Program-made: the position numbers and the translations under genes
Shown here: piece by piece, positions 18,289-25,842 of the stretch
Position numbering within the stretch: the first letter of the stretch is position 1
How the letters are laid out: the number at the start of each line of letters is the position of its first letter
Notes under the pieces: model-generated
Databases searched by the model: none
What the model saw: only the letters and a program-made list of their open reading frames with translations
What the model was told of the DNA's origin: nothing
DNA from: Paracoccaceae bacterium
Lineage (GTDB): Bacteria; Pseudomonadota; Alphaproteobacteria; Rhodobacterales; Rhodobacteraceae
Direction: 5' to 3'
NCBI GenBank assembly: GCA_019454225.1
Contig: CP075370.1
Coordinates: 372,001-436,000 of the forward strand
DNA: 64,000 nucleotides

Positions 18289-19908
18289 GTGGCGGACGGC
18301 GGAACGACGCGGGACGGCGGGCTGGTGCTTTACCCCTATCTGCGGTCGGCGGACCAGGACCGTGCCGATGCCGCGCGCCATCCGGTCGTGATCGTCGGGG
18401 GCGGGCCTGTCGGGCTGGTTCTGGCGCTGGACCTGGGGAGGCGGAGCGTGCCGGTTCTGGTGCTGGACGATCAGGAGGGGCCGGGCGGCGGCAGCCGTGC
18501 CATCTGCTTTGCCAAGCGCACGCTGGAGATCTGCGACCGGCTGGGCGCGGCCGCGCCGATGGTCGACAAGGGCGTGCGGTGGAGCCGGGGAAAGGTGTTC
18601 CGCGACGACAGGTTGATTTATGAATTCAACCTGTTGCCCGAAGACGGTCATGCCTTTCCGGCCTTCGTGAACCTGCAGCAACCCTATTTCGAGCAATACC
18701 TGTGCGAGGCCATCGCCGCGGCCCGTGCCGACGGCGCAACCATCGAGATCCGGGGCCGCAGCCGGGTCGAGGGGATCGCCCCCGATGCCAGCGGCGCAAC
18801 GCTGGACGTGATGACGCCCGACGGGCCCTATGCGCTGCGGGCCGACTGGGTGGTGGCCTGCGACGGGGCCCGGTCGCCCCTGCGCGGCATGATGGGTCTG
18901 GGGTTCGAGGGAAGGGTGTTCGAGGACAACTTCCTGATTGCCGATGTGCGGATGACGGCCGATTTCCCGACGGAACGCTGGTTCTGGTTCGAGCCGCATT
19001 TCCGCTCGGGCGATTCGGCACTGCTGCACCGCCAGCCCGACGACATCTGGCGCATCGATTTTCAGTTGGGCTGGAACATCGACCGCGCGCGCGAACAGGA
19101 ACCCGCCCGGGTGCGGGCGCGGGTGGATGCGATGCTGGGGCCGGGGGTGGACTATGACCTGGTCTGGACATCGATCTATACGTTCCAGTGCCGCCGGATG
19201 GCCCGGTTCCGGCATGGCAGGGTGATCTTTGCCGGCGATTCGGCGCATCAGGTATCGCCTTTCGGTGCCCGCGGGGCGAATTCCGGCGTGCAGGACGCCG
19301 ACAACCTGGGCTGGAAGCTGGCCGCCGTGGTGCAGGGCGCGGCGTCCGACCGGCTGATCGACAGCTATGAGACCGAGCGGATGCAGGCCGCCGATGAGAA
19401 TATCCTGAACTCGACCCGCGCGACCGATTTCATCACGCCGAAGTCGCCGGTGTCGCGGCTGTTCCGCAATGCCGTGCTGGATCTGGCCGAGTCGATGCCC
19501 TTTGCCCGGGCCATGGTGAACTCCGGCCGGTTGTCGGTGCCATGCGTGCATGACGGTTCGGTGCTGAACAGCCCCGATGACGCGCGGATGCCCGCGCGCA
19601 GCCGACCCGGCGCGCCCTGCCCCGATGCGCCGCTGGGCGAGGGTTGGCTGCTGGCACGGCTGGGGCCGGGCTTTACCCTGCTGGCCATCGACACCGAGGC
19701 GCCGGAGGTGCGGGTGCCAGACGGTATCGCGCTGCACCACGTGGCGCTTTCCGCACATGGCAACAATGACTTGCGGGCGCGATACCTGGGGCATGCGGAT
19801 CGGGCGGTCTATCTGATCCGCCCGGACGGGCATGTCGCGGCGCGCTGGCTGGCGCCCGACCCCCATGCCATTGCCGCAGCGCTGCGGCGCGCCCTGGGGA
19901 TGGAGTGA
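18289..19908 (+). CDS. FAD-dependent aromatic hydroxylase, MhpA-like
   Basis: A 539-residue protein of the 3-(3-hydroxyphenyl)propionate hydroxylase/pentachlorophenol monooxygenase type. VVIVGGGPVGLVLALDL (about residues 33-49) binds FAD, WVVACDGARSPLRGMMG is the DG motif, and VIFAGDSAHQVSPFGARGANSGVQDADNLGWKL (split here only for reference by its GDSAH core) is the GD motif. The C-terminal thioredoxin-like domain of this family is present. GTG 18289 was chosen for its distance to CAGGG; TTG 18280, overlapping the previous stop, is an alternative. It likely ortho-hydroxylates a phenolic acid connected with homogentisate catabolism. Confidence 0.78.
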   Translation: MADGGTTRDGGLVLYPYLRSADQDRADAARHPVVIVGGGPVGLVLALDLGRRSVPVLVLDDQEGPGGGSRAICFAKRTLEICDRLGAAAPMVDKGVRWSRGKVFRDDRLIYEFNLLPEDGHAFPAFVNLQQPYFEQYLCEAIAAARADGATIEIRGRSRVEGIAPDASGATLDVMTPDGPYALRADWVVACDGARSPLRGMMGLGFEGRVFEDNFLIADVRMTADFPTERWFWFEPHFRSGDSALLHRQPDDIWRIDFQLGWNIDRAREQEPARVRARVDAMLGPGVDYDLVWTSIYTFQCRRMARFRHGRVIFAGDSAHQVSPFGARGANSGVQDADNLGWKLAAVVQGAASDRLIDSYETERMQAADENILNSTRATDFITPKSPVSRLFRNAVLDLAESMPFARAMVNSGRLSVPCVHDGSVLNSPDDARMPARSRPGAPCPDAPLGEGWLLARLGPGFTLLAIDTEAPEVRVPDGIALHHVALSAHGNNDLRARYLGHADRAVYLIRPDGHVAARWLAPDPHAIAAALRRALGME

Positions 19909-19911
19909 CCT

Positions 19912-20109
19912 ATGATGACGACCGCCCCGAACCTGCCCGATGCCGATGAGGCCTATGCCCGGTTGATCGCCGCGCATGACGGGTTGACCGAGGCCGAGAG
20001 CCATGCGCTGAACGCGCGGCTGATCCTGATCCTGATGAACCAGATCGGTGACCCGGACGTGATCGCGGCAGCGATAGCGGCTGCACTTGCGGCAGGACGC
20101 AAGGGCTAG
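19912..20109 (+). CDS. DUF2783 small protein
   Basis: A 65-residue protein, MMTTAPNLPDADEAYARLIA followed by HDGLTEAESHALNARLILIL and ending in AAALAAGRKG. It matches the DUF2783 pattern (LTEAES..LNARLILLLANHIGD). ATG 19912 lies seven bases after GGAG and three bases after the FAD hydroxylase stop. Genes of this type sit beside such FAD hydroxylases in other Rhodobacterales as I recall, so it may be a helper or small subunit of the enzyme. No function is known. Confidence 0.75.
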   Translation: MMTTAPNLPDADEAYARLIAAHDGLTEAESHALNARLILILMNQIGDPDVIAAAIAAALAAGRKG

Positions 20110-20112
20110 CGG

Positions 20113-20835
20113 TCACGCCGTCAGACGGTGCGGCGCGAGCCGGTCGTAGTGGAGGCGGGCGGCTTCGGCGAGCGGGTGGAATTCCGGCGGCAGGTCGGGC
20201 AACGGGCCCTCGGCCGTGTCGAAACCGGTGGAGCGATGGACCGCGCCATACCAGTGCGGGGCCCAGGCACCGTCATAGGGTTTCGGCCCGGCAGGCCATG
20301 ACAGCATGTTCCACGTGAAACCGATGCCCAGGGAATCGCAAAGTTTCTGCAGTATTCCCGGTGGGTTGGCCCGGATGTCGGCGCTGTCGACCACCAGCGG
20401 CGCGCGGCCGGTCCGGTCGGCCACGCGGTCGAACAGGCGGGACTGCTGGGGAAAGCCGATGTCGTCGAGCGTCGGGTTCTCGCGCTTGGCGACATAGCTC
20501 GCGATGACGCGGACGGGGTGCCGGATCAGGAAGACATTGGTGCAGGAGTCCATGAAATCCAGCGGGAACCCATCAATCATGTGATGGGTCATGTGCTTCT
20601 GATAGAACAGTTTTTCGCCGGTCGCAGGGGCGTTGGCGCAGGCCATCGCGACGCGGGCGGGATCGGCGTCGCCGGCGGCCAGGATGGCATCGCCCATCGG
20701 ATGATCGAGCCCGGTGGCCGCCAGATAGGCGGCATAGAACGGTTCGTCCCAGACCGCGCAGTCACCCCGTGCGGCAAAGGCATACATCATGGCGGTCGAC
20801 AGGTTCCGGGGACCGGACCACATGGCGATATTCAT
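20113..20835 (-). CDS. sulfotransferase-fold P-loop protein
   Basis: A 240-residue protein. MNIAMWSGPRNLSTAMMYAF at the extreme N-terminus is a sulfotransferase-type phosphosulfate loop with the family's DEPFYAAYL soon after, and VFLIRHPVRVIASY (about residues 104-117) is the 3'-phosphate-binding motif. It is thus built like a PAPS-dependent sulfotransferase, although the actual reaction is unknown. It lies downstream of an aminotransferase gene in the same direction; in plants the two domains are fused in branched-chain aminotransferase-like proteins. ATG 20835 follows GGGA at a proper distance and leaves the P-loop at the N-terminus as expected. Confidence 0.65.
   Translation of the reverse strand: MNIAMWSGPRNLSTAMMYAFAARGDCAVWDEPFYAAYLAATGLDHPMGDAILAAGDADPARVAMACANAPATGEKLFYQKHMTHHMIDGFPLDFMDSCTNVFLIRHPVRVIASYVAKRENPTLDDIGFPQQSRLFDRVADRTGRAPLVVDSADIRANPPGILQKLCDSLGIGFTWNMLSWPAGPKPYDGAWAPHWYGAVHRSTGFDTAEGPLPDLPPEFHPLAEAARLHYDRLAPHRLTA
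20307..20322. promoter_or_regulatory. parS-like site with two mismatches
   Basis: TGTTCCACGTGAAACC matches 14 of 16 positions of the parS sequence TGTTTCACGTGAAACA found twice perfectly near the origin. It lies inside the coding part of the sulfotransferase-like gene. ParB binding is possible but the mismatches break the perfect dyad. Confidence 0.35.
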
Positions 20836-20857
20836 CTGCAATTCCCGCTATTTCGCT

Positions 20858-20904
20858 GTCTGGCATCCGTCTGGCCCGCGTCTGGCAGACGTATGGCATC
20901 CGTC
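20858..20904. repeat. 11-bp tandem repeat, four units
   Basis: Four consecutive 11-bp units, GTCTGGCATCC, GTCTGGCCCGC, GTCTGGCAGAC and GTATGGCATCC, are followed by a further GTC. They fill most of the 75-bp gap between the aminotransferase stop and the sulfotransferase-like start. The period is close to one helical turn, so a protein could bind repeated sites on one face; slippage-generated junk is also possible. Confidence 0.7.
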
Positions 20905-20910
20905 CCGACA

Positions 20911-21807
20911 TCAGGCACCCACAAACGCCTTGTAGAGCCCGCGCAGCCGTTCGGTCACCGGGCCCATCTGGCCCGTCCCGATCACCCGCCCGTCGATGGT
21001 GCCGACCGGGGTCTGGGCGCCGAAGGTCCCGGTCAGGAACGCCTCGTCGGCCGAATAGGTCTCGACCAGCGAGAAGTTCCTTTCGAACACCGGAATGCCG
21101 TTCGCGCGCGCAAGGTCGATGACGGCGCGGCGGGTGATGCCGGGCATGCAGTAGTCGCCTGTCGAGGTCCACAGTTCGCCGCGCCGCACGATGAAGAAGT
21201 TGCAGGCGTTGGTGGTGTTCACGAAACCATGCACATCGAGCATCAGCGCCTCGTCGGCGCCCGCCTTCTGCGCGGCGATGCAGGCCAGGATGCAGTTGAG
21301 CTTGGAATGGCTGTTCAGCTTGGGGTCCTGCGTCATCGGCAGGCCGCGGACATGCGGAACCGTCGCCAGCCGGATCGGGCGCGGGATGCGCGGTCGGGAG
21401 TGTTCCATGATGATCGCCACGGTCGGGCCCTGCTGCGACAGGTTCGGGTGCTGGAACGGCCGGGTCTTGACGCCGCGCGTCACCATCAGCCGGGCGTGGG
21501 CATCGGTGGTCATGCCATTGGCCGCCGCCGTGTCGTGCAGCGCCTGCCTGACCTGATCGGGCGTCATCGCGATGTCGAGGTCGATGGCCTTGGCGGCCTC
21601 GAACAGGCGGGTGATGTGATCGTCGATGAAGGCCCAGCGCCCGTTGTAGAGGCGCAACCCCTCCCACACGCCGTCGCCCAGCATGAAGCCGCTGTCATAG
21701 ACCGACACGACCGCCTGCGCCTTGGGCAGGATGCGCCCGTTGAGCCAGATCAGGATCGACTCGTTCCGGGTATCCTCTTCGGCGGCGTGGGTGGTGACAT
21801 GGTCCAT
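20911..21807 (-). CDS. class IV aminotransferase (D-amino acid/branched-chain type)
   Basis: A 298-residue fold-type IV PLP enzyme. SVYDSGFMLGDGVWEGLRLY (35-54) is the family's N-terminal signature and Lys169 in HSKLNCILA is the PLP Schiff-base lysine. At the motif that normally reads G.V.E....N, this protein has GFVNTTNACN (194-203), so the conserved Glu contacting the PLP ring nitrogen appears as Thr198. It may be a transaminase or a lyase of unusual specificity. ATG 21807 is preceded by GAGGGG. The following gene encodes a sulfotransferase-fold protein, and the pair is presumably functionally linked. Confidence 0.75.
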   Translation of the reverse strand: MDHVTTHAAEEDTRNESILIWLNGRILPKAQAVVSVYDSGFMLGDGVWEGLRLYNGRWAFIDDHITRLFEAAKAIDLDIAMTPDQVRQALHDTAAANGMTTDAHARLMVTRGVKTRPFQHPNLSQQGPTVAIIMEHSRPRIPRPIRLATVPHVRGLPMTQDPKLNSHSKLNCILACIAAQKAGADEALMLDVHGFVNTTNACNFFIVRRGELWTSTGDYCMPGITRRAVIDLARANGIPVFERNFSLVETYSADEAFLTGTFGAQTPVGTIDGRVIGTGQMGPVTERLRGLYKAFVGA

Positions 21808-21866
21808 GGGCGGCCCCTCGGGGGATGTGGCGGGTTTCCCCCGACCTACGGCAGGCACGGGCGGCG

Positions 21867-21877
21867 GTCAATTTGAC
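21867..21877. promoter_or_regulatory. dyad with divergent -35-like elements
   Basis: GTCAATTTGAC is an 11-bp palindrome in the 132-bp gap between the aminotransferase gene and msrA. On the minus strand it supplies TTGACC, with TAGGTC 17 bp further on, as a possible aminotransferase promoter. The rest of the gap shows no clear signal. Confidence 0.3.
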
Positions 21878-21939
21878 GTGACGTGGAAACGGCCGGCCCC
21901 CGGATGGCGTATGACCGGGGGAAGCAGGGGAGGGACGCG

Positions 21940-22560
21940 ATGATCCGGGCAGGTCTGGCATTGGTGCTGATGGTGGCGGGCGCGCCCGCGATGGCCGACA
22001 AGGCCTATCTGGCGGGCGGCTGTTTCTGGTGCGTCGAGGCGGATTTCGAGAAGGTGCCGGGGGTGCGCGGCGTGGTCTCGGGCTACACCGGGGGAACCAC
22101 CGAGAACCCGACCTATGAACAGGTAAGCGCCGATATCGGCGGCCACTACGAGGCGGTCGAGATCGACTATGACCCGGCGCGGGTCAGCTATGCCGAGTTG
22201 CTGTACCTGTTCTTCCGTTCGGTGAACCCGACCGACGCGGGCGGACAGTTCTGCGACAGGGGCGACAGCTATCGCACCGCGATCTTCGTGCGGAATGCCG
22301 AGGAACGGGCGGCGGCCGAGGCCGCGAAGGCAGCGGCAGGCAAGGCGCTGGGCATGACGATCGTCACGCCGGTGCTGCAGGCCGGGCGGTTCTGGCCCGC
22401 CGAGGACTATCATCAGGACTATTACAAGGGCAGCCAGCTGCTGCTGACCCGCGCCGGGCCCAAGCGGCAGTCGGATGCCTACAAGTTCTACCGGCAGGCC
22501 TGCGGGCGCGATGCGCGGCTGCGGGAACTGTGGGGCAAGGACGCGGTATTCTCGCAGTAG
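21940..22560 (+). CDS. msrA: peptide-methionine (S)-S-oxide reductase, exported
   Basis: A 206-residue MsrA. Residues 1-19 form a signal peptide ([19 protein letters not shown]), which implies a periplasmic enzyme; the common cytosolic form lacks this. Catalytic Cys28 is in [11 protein letters not shown], followed by [32 protein letters not shown] and the later Cys residues in [10 protein letters not shown] and YRQACGRD that may recycle the sulfenic acid. It reduces methionine-S-sulfoxide in damaged proteins. ATG 21940 follows GGAGGGA at about six bases. Confidence 0.9.
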   Translation: MIRAGLALVLMVAGAPAMADKAYLAGGCFWCVEADFEKVPGVRGVVSGYTGGTTENPTYEQVSADIGGHYEAVEIDYDPARVSYAELLYLFFRSVNPTDAGGQFCDRGDSYRTAIFVRNAEERAAAEAAKAAAGKALGMTIVTPVLQAGRFWPAEDYHQDYYKGSQLLLTRAGPKRQSDAYKFYRQACGRDARLRELWGKDAVFSQ

Positions 22561-22592
22561 CGCCGGACGCCGCCCCGTCAGGGGGCGCGGGC

Positions 22593-23462
22593 TCAGGCCG
22601 GGCGGGCCGCCAGGAACGCCGTGACCTCGGCCGCCGTGGGGATGGCCGGGGCAGCGCCGGGCCGGGTGACCTGGATCGCGGCGGCGGCGGCGGCGCGCTG
22701 CATCGCCTGCGGGCGCGACAGTCCGAGATCAAGCTCGGCCGCCAGCCAGCCGGTGAAGGTGTCGCCCGCGCCGGTGGTGTCGACCGGCGTGACGCGGAAG
22801 GCAGGCTGGTGCAGGGGTTCGGTGCCCGGCGCGATCCAGTCGGCGCCGCTGGCGCCGCGCGTGATCAGGCAGTCGACCGGGGGCAGGGCGCCCATGGCGG
22901 CCGCGAGTTCGGCCGCCTCGCCCGCGTTCATCACCAGAAGCGTCACATGGTCCACCACCGCGCGCACGGCCGCGGGGTCGAAGGGCGCGGCGGAGTAGAT
23001 GACCGACAGGCCGCGCCGGCGCGCGGCCTGTGCCGCTTCGGCCTGGGCCGAGGTTTCGTTCTGCAGGAGCAGGCTGTCACCCGCGGCAGCGCCCGCCAGC
23101 GCCGCGCCGACCAGCGCCGCGTCGGGGCTGCGGTTCGCGCCCGGCCAGATCAGGATGGCATTCTCGCCCGCGTCATCGACGGCGATGATCGCATGGCCGG
23201 TGGGTTCGCCCACATCGGCGAGATGCGCGGTATCGACGCCATAGTCCCGCAGCGCCGTGCGGGTCCAGCCGCCGTCCGGGCCGATGGCCCCGATGTGATG
23301 CACGCGGGCGCCCGCGCGGGCCGCCGCGACCGACTGGTTCGCGCCCTTGCCGCCCAGCCCCGCGCGATAGCCCGAGGCGGCGAGCGTCTCGCCGGGGGCG
23401 GGAATGCGGGGGGTGCGGTAGACGTGGTCGACGTTGACCGAGCCGAGGTTCCACAGCGCCAC
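22593..23462 (-). CDS. rbsK: ribokinase, PfkB family
   Basis: A 289-residue sugar kinase. The N-terminal NLGSVNVDHVYRTPRIPAPG and GGKGANQSVAAARAG (about residues 37-51) are ribokinase signatures. TPVDTTGAGDTFTGWLAAEL carries the catalytic Asp and the anion hole of the PfkB family. It phosphorylates ribose or a similar pentose. It is five bases from the malic enzyme stop and follows that gene in the same direction, so the two may be co-transcribed. No ribose transporter gene is nearby. Confidence 0.8.
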   Translation of the reverse strand: MALWNLGSVNVDHVYRTPRIPAPGETLAASGYRAGLGGKGANQSVAAARAGARVHHIGAIGPDGGWTRTALRDYGVDTAHLADVGEPTGHAIIAVDDAGENAILIWPGANRSPDAALVGAALAGAAAGDSLLLQNETSAQAEAAQAARRRGLSVIYSAAPFDPAAVRAVVDHVTLLVMNAGEAAELAAAMGALPPVDCLITRGASGADWIAPGTEPLHQPAFRVTPVDTTGAGDTFTGWLAAELDLGLSRPQAMQRAAAAAAIQVTRPGAAPAIPTAAEVTAFLAARPA

Positions 23463-23466
23463 GGCC

Positions 23467-25722
23467 TCAGCCCACCCGGCAGGCGGCCATCACGGCCATG
23501 TTCAGGATGTCGTTCGCGGTGGCGCCGGTCGAGCAGATCTGGATCGGCTTTGTCACGCCGGTCAGGATCGGGCCGATGACCGTGGCGCCCGCCATTTCCT
23601 GCATCAGCTTGACCGAGATCGAGGCCGAGTGCCGGGCGGGCACCACCAGGATGTTGGCCGGGCCGGTAAGGCGGCAGAACGGATACTGGCGCATCACCTC
23701 GGGGTTCAGGGCGACATCGACGGTCATCTCGCCCTCGTACTCGAAATCCACCCGGCGGGCGTCGAGCACCTTGGGCGCCTTGTGCATCTTGGAGGCACGT
23801 TCGCTGTCGGGGTAGCCGAAGGTCGAGAAGCTGACGAAGGCGACGCGGGGTTCCAGGCCGAGGTTGCGCGCCACGCCCGCCGCCTTGACGGCGATGTTCG
23901 CCAGATCCTCGGGTTCGGGCCATTCATGGACCAGCGTGTCGGCAATCAGCAGGATGCGCCCCTTGTGCAGCAGGGCGGTGACGCCCACGGCGCCATCCTC
24001 GGGCCGCGCATCGAAGACATGGTTGATCAGGCTGAGCACATGCGCCGACTTGCGCGTGGCGCCGGTGACCAGCGCATCGCCGTGGCCATGCGCCAGCATG
24101 AGGGCCGCAAAGACGTGGCGGTCGCGGGCGGCAAGGCGGTGGATGTCATGCGCGTCGAAGCCGCGGCGCTGCAGGCGGGCGTAGAGGAATTCCTTGTAGG
24201 TCTCGAAATGGCGGGAGTTGGCGGCGTTGACGATTTCCAGTTCGCGCCAGGCATCGCCGATCCCGGCACCTTCCAGTTTCTCGCGCACATCCGCGTCGCG
24301 GCCGACGATCAGGGCGCGGCCGAGGCCCGAGCGCTGCCATGCGACGGCGGCGCGCAGCACGCGGGGATCATCGCCCTCGGCAAAGATCATGCGCGACTGG
24401 GCGCTGCGCGCACGGGTCTGGATGCCTTCGAGGATCGAGGCGGTGGGGTCCATGCGGGCCTTCAGGCTGGCCTCGTAGGCGCGCAGGTCGACGATGGGGC
24501 GGCGGGCCACGCCGGTATCCATGCCGGCCTTGGCGACGGCGGGCGGGACCACGTGGATCAGGCGGGGATCGAAGGGGGTGGGGATGATGTAGTCACGCCC
24601 GAAGGAGAGCTTGCGGCCATAGGCCATCGCCACCTCGTCGGGCACATCCTGGCGGGCCAGCGCGGCCAGGGCGCGGGCGCCGGCGATCTTCATCTCGTCG
24701 TTGATCGCGCGGGCGTGGATGTCGAGCGCGCCGCGGAACAGGTAGGGGAAGCCCAGGACATTGTTGACCTGGTTCGGGTAGTCCGACCGCCCTGTGGCGA
24801 CGATCGCATCGGGACGGACAGCGTGCGCCTCTTCCGGCGTGATTTCGGGATCGGGGTTGGCCATGGCGAAGATGACCGGGTTGTCGGCCATGCTGCGCAC
24901 CATGTCCTGCGTGACCGCGCCCTTGGCCGACACGCCCAGGAACACGTCGGCGCCGTTCATCGCCTCTTCCAGCGTGCGCAGGGGCGTATTGGCGGCATGG
25001 GCCGATTTCCACTGGTTCATGCCTTCGGTGCGGCCCTGCCAGACGATCCCCTTGGTATCGCAGATCAGGCAGTTGTCATGCCGGGCGCCCATCCGTTTCA
25101 GCAGTTCGAGGCAGGCGATGCCCGCCGCCCCCGCGCCGTTCAGGACGATGCGCACGTCCTCGATCTTCTTGCCGGTCAGTTCCAGCGCATTGATCAGGCC
25201 CGCGGCGCAGATCACCGCGGTGCCGTGCTGGTCGTCATGGAACACCGGGATGTCCATGAGTTCCTTCAGGCGGCTTTCGATGATGAAGCACTCGGGCGCC
25301 TTGATGTCCTCAAGGTTGATCCCGCCGAAGGTCGGGCCCATCAGGCGCACGGCATTGATGATCTCGTCCGGATCCTCGGTGTCCAGCTCGATGTCGATGG
25401 CGTTGACGTCGGCGAAGCGCTTGAACAGCACCGCCTTGCCCTCCATCACCGGTTTCGAGGCCAGCGCGCCCAGGTTGCCCATGCCGAGGATCGCGGTGCC
25501 GTTCGAGATCACCGCGACAAGGTTGCCCTTGACCGTATAGTCATAGGCGGTTTCGGGACGGTCGGCGATGGCCTGGACCGGCACCGCGACGCCGGGGGAG
25601 TAGGCGAGGCTCAGGTCACGCTGGGTCGCCATCGGGACCGAGGCCACCACGTCGAACTTGCCCGGGCGGGGTTCGAGGTGGAAGGCCAGCGCTTCTTCGG
25701 GCGTGATCTTGATGCGGGTCAT
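23467..25722 (-). CDS. maeB: NADP-dependent malic enzyme with phosphotransacetylase-like domain
   Basis: A 751-residue MaeB. The N-terminal malic domain has DLSLAYSPGVAVPV, DYTVKGNLVAVISNGTAILG and FHDDQHGTAVICAAGLINAL; the NAD(P)-binding domain has VLNGAGAAGIACLELL. From about residue 430 the PTA-like domain runs to the end (RMIFAEGDDPRVLRAA, FVSFSTFGYPDSERASKM, NILNMAVMAACRVG). It decarboxylates malate to pyruvate and makes NADPH; the PTA-like part is usually regulatory, sensing acetyl-CoA. GGGAGGA stands before ATG 25722. A much longer reading in this frame up to 28170 only crosses mutS antisense and is not real. Confidence 0.93.
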   Translation of the reverse strand: MTRIKITPEEALAFHLEPRPGKFDVVASVPMATQRDLSLAYSPGVAVPVQAIADRPETAYDYTVKGNLVAVISNGTAILGMGNLGALASKPVMEGKAVLFKRFADVNAIDIELDTEDPDEIINAVRLMGPTFGGINLEDIKAPECFIIESRLKELMDIPVFHDDQHGTAVICAAGLINALELTGKKIEDVRIVLNGAGAAGIACLELLKRMGARHDNCLICDTKGIVWQGRTEGMNQWKSAHAANTPLRTLEEAMNGADVFLGVSAKGAVTQDMVRSMADNPVIFAMANPDPEITPEEAHAVRPDAIVATGRSDYPNQVNNVLGFPYLFRGALDIHARAINDEMKIAGARALAALARQDVPDEVAMAYGRKLSFGRDYIIPTPFDPRLIHVVPPAVAKAGMDTGVARRPIVDLRAYEASLKARMDPTASILEGIQTRARSAQSRMIFAEGDDPRVLRAAVAWQRSGLGRALIVGRDADVREKLEGAGIGDAWRELEIVNAANSRHFETYKEFLYARLQRRGFDAHDIHRLAARDRHVFAALMLAHGHGDALVTGATRKSAHVLSLINHVFDARPEDGAVGVTALLHKGRILLIADTLVHEWPEPEDLANIAVKAAGVARNLGLEPRVAFVSFSTFGYPDSERASKMHKAPKVLDARRVDFEYEGEMTVDVALNPEVMRQYPFCRLTGPANILVVPARHSASISVKLMQEMAGATVIGPILTGVTKPIQICSTGATANDILNMAVMAACRVG

Positions 25723-25842
25723 GGCGTCCTCCCTGACGTCCGGCGGTGATAGCGCTGCCTTCCCCGGCCCACAACGGTTTTGCGGCTTTTCGGGGCGGGG
25801 CGGCTTCGCTAGGGTCGACGGCCGGAACGTCAGGGGCGCAGC

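Noticed and set aside
22566-22590. CCCC/GGGG stem between msrA and rbsK
   Set aside because: Bulged GC stem without T-run; not convincing as a bidirectional terminator.
23434-25749. 771-codon plus-strand open frame
   Set aside because: Antisense to maeB, with His/Gly/Arg/Asp-rich composition typical of shadow frames.
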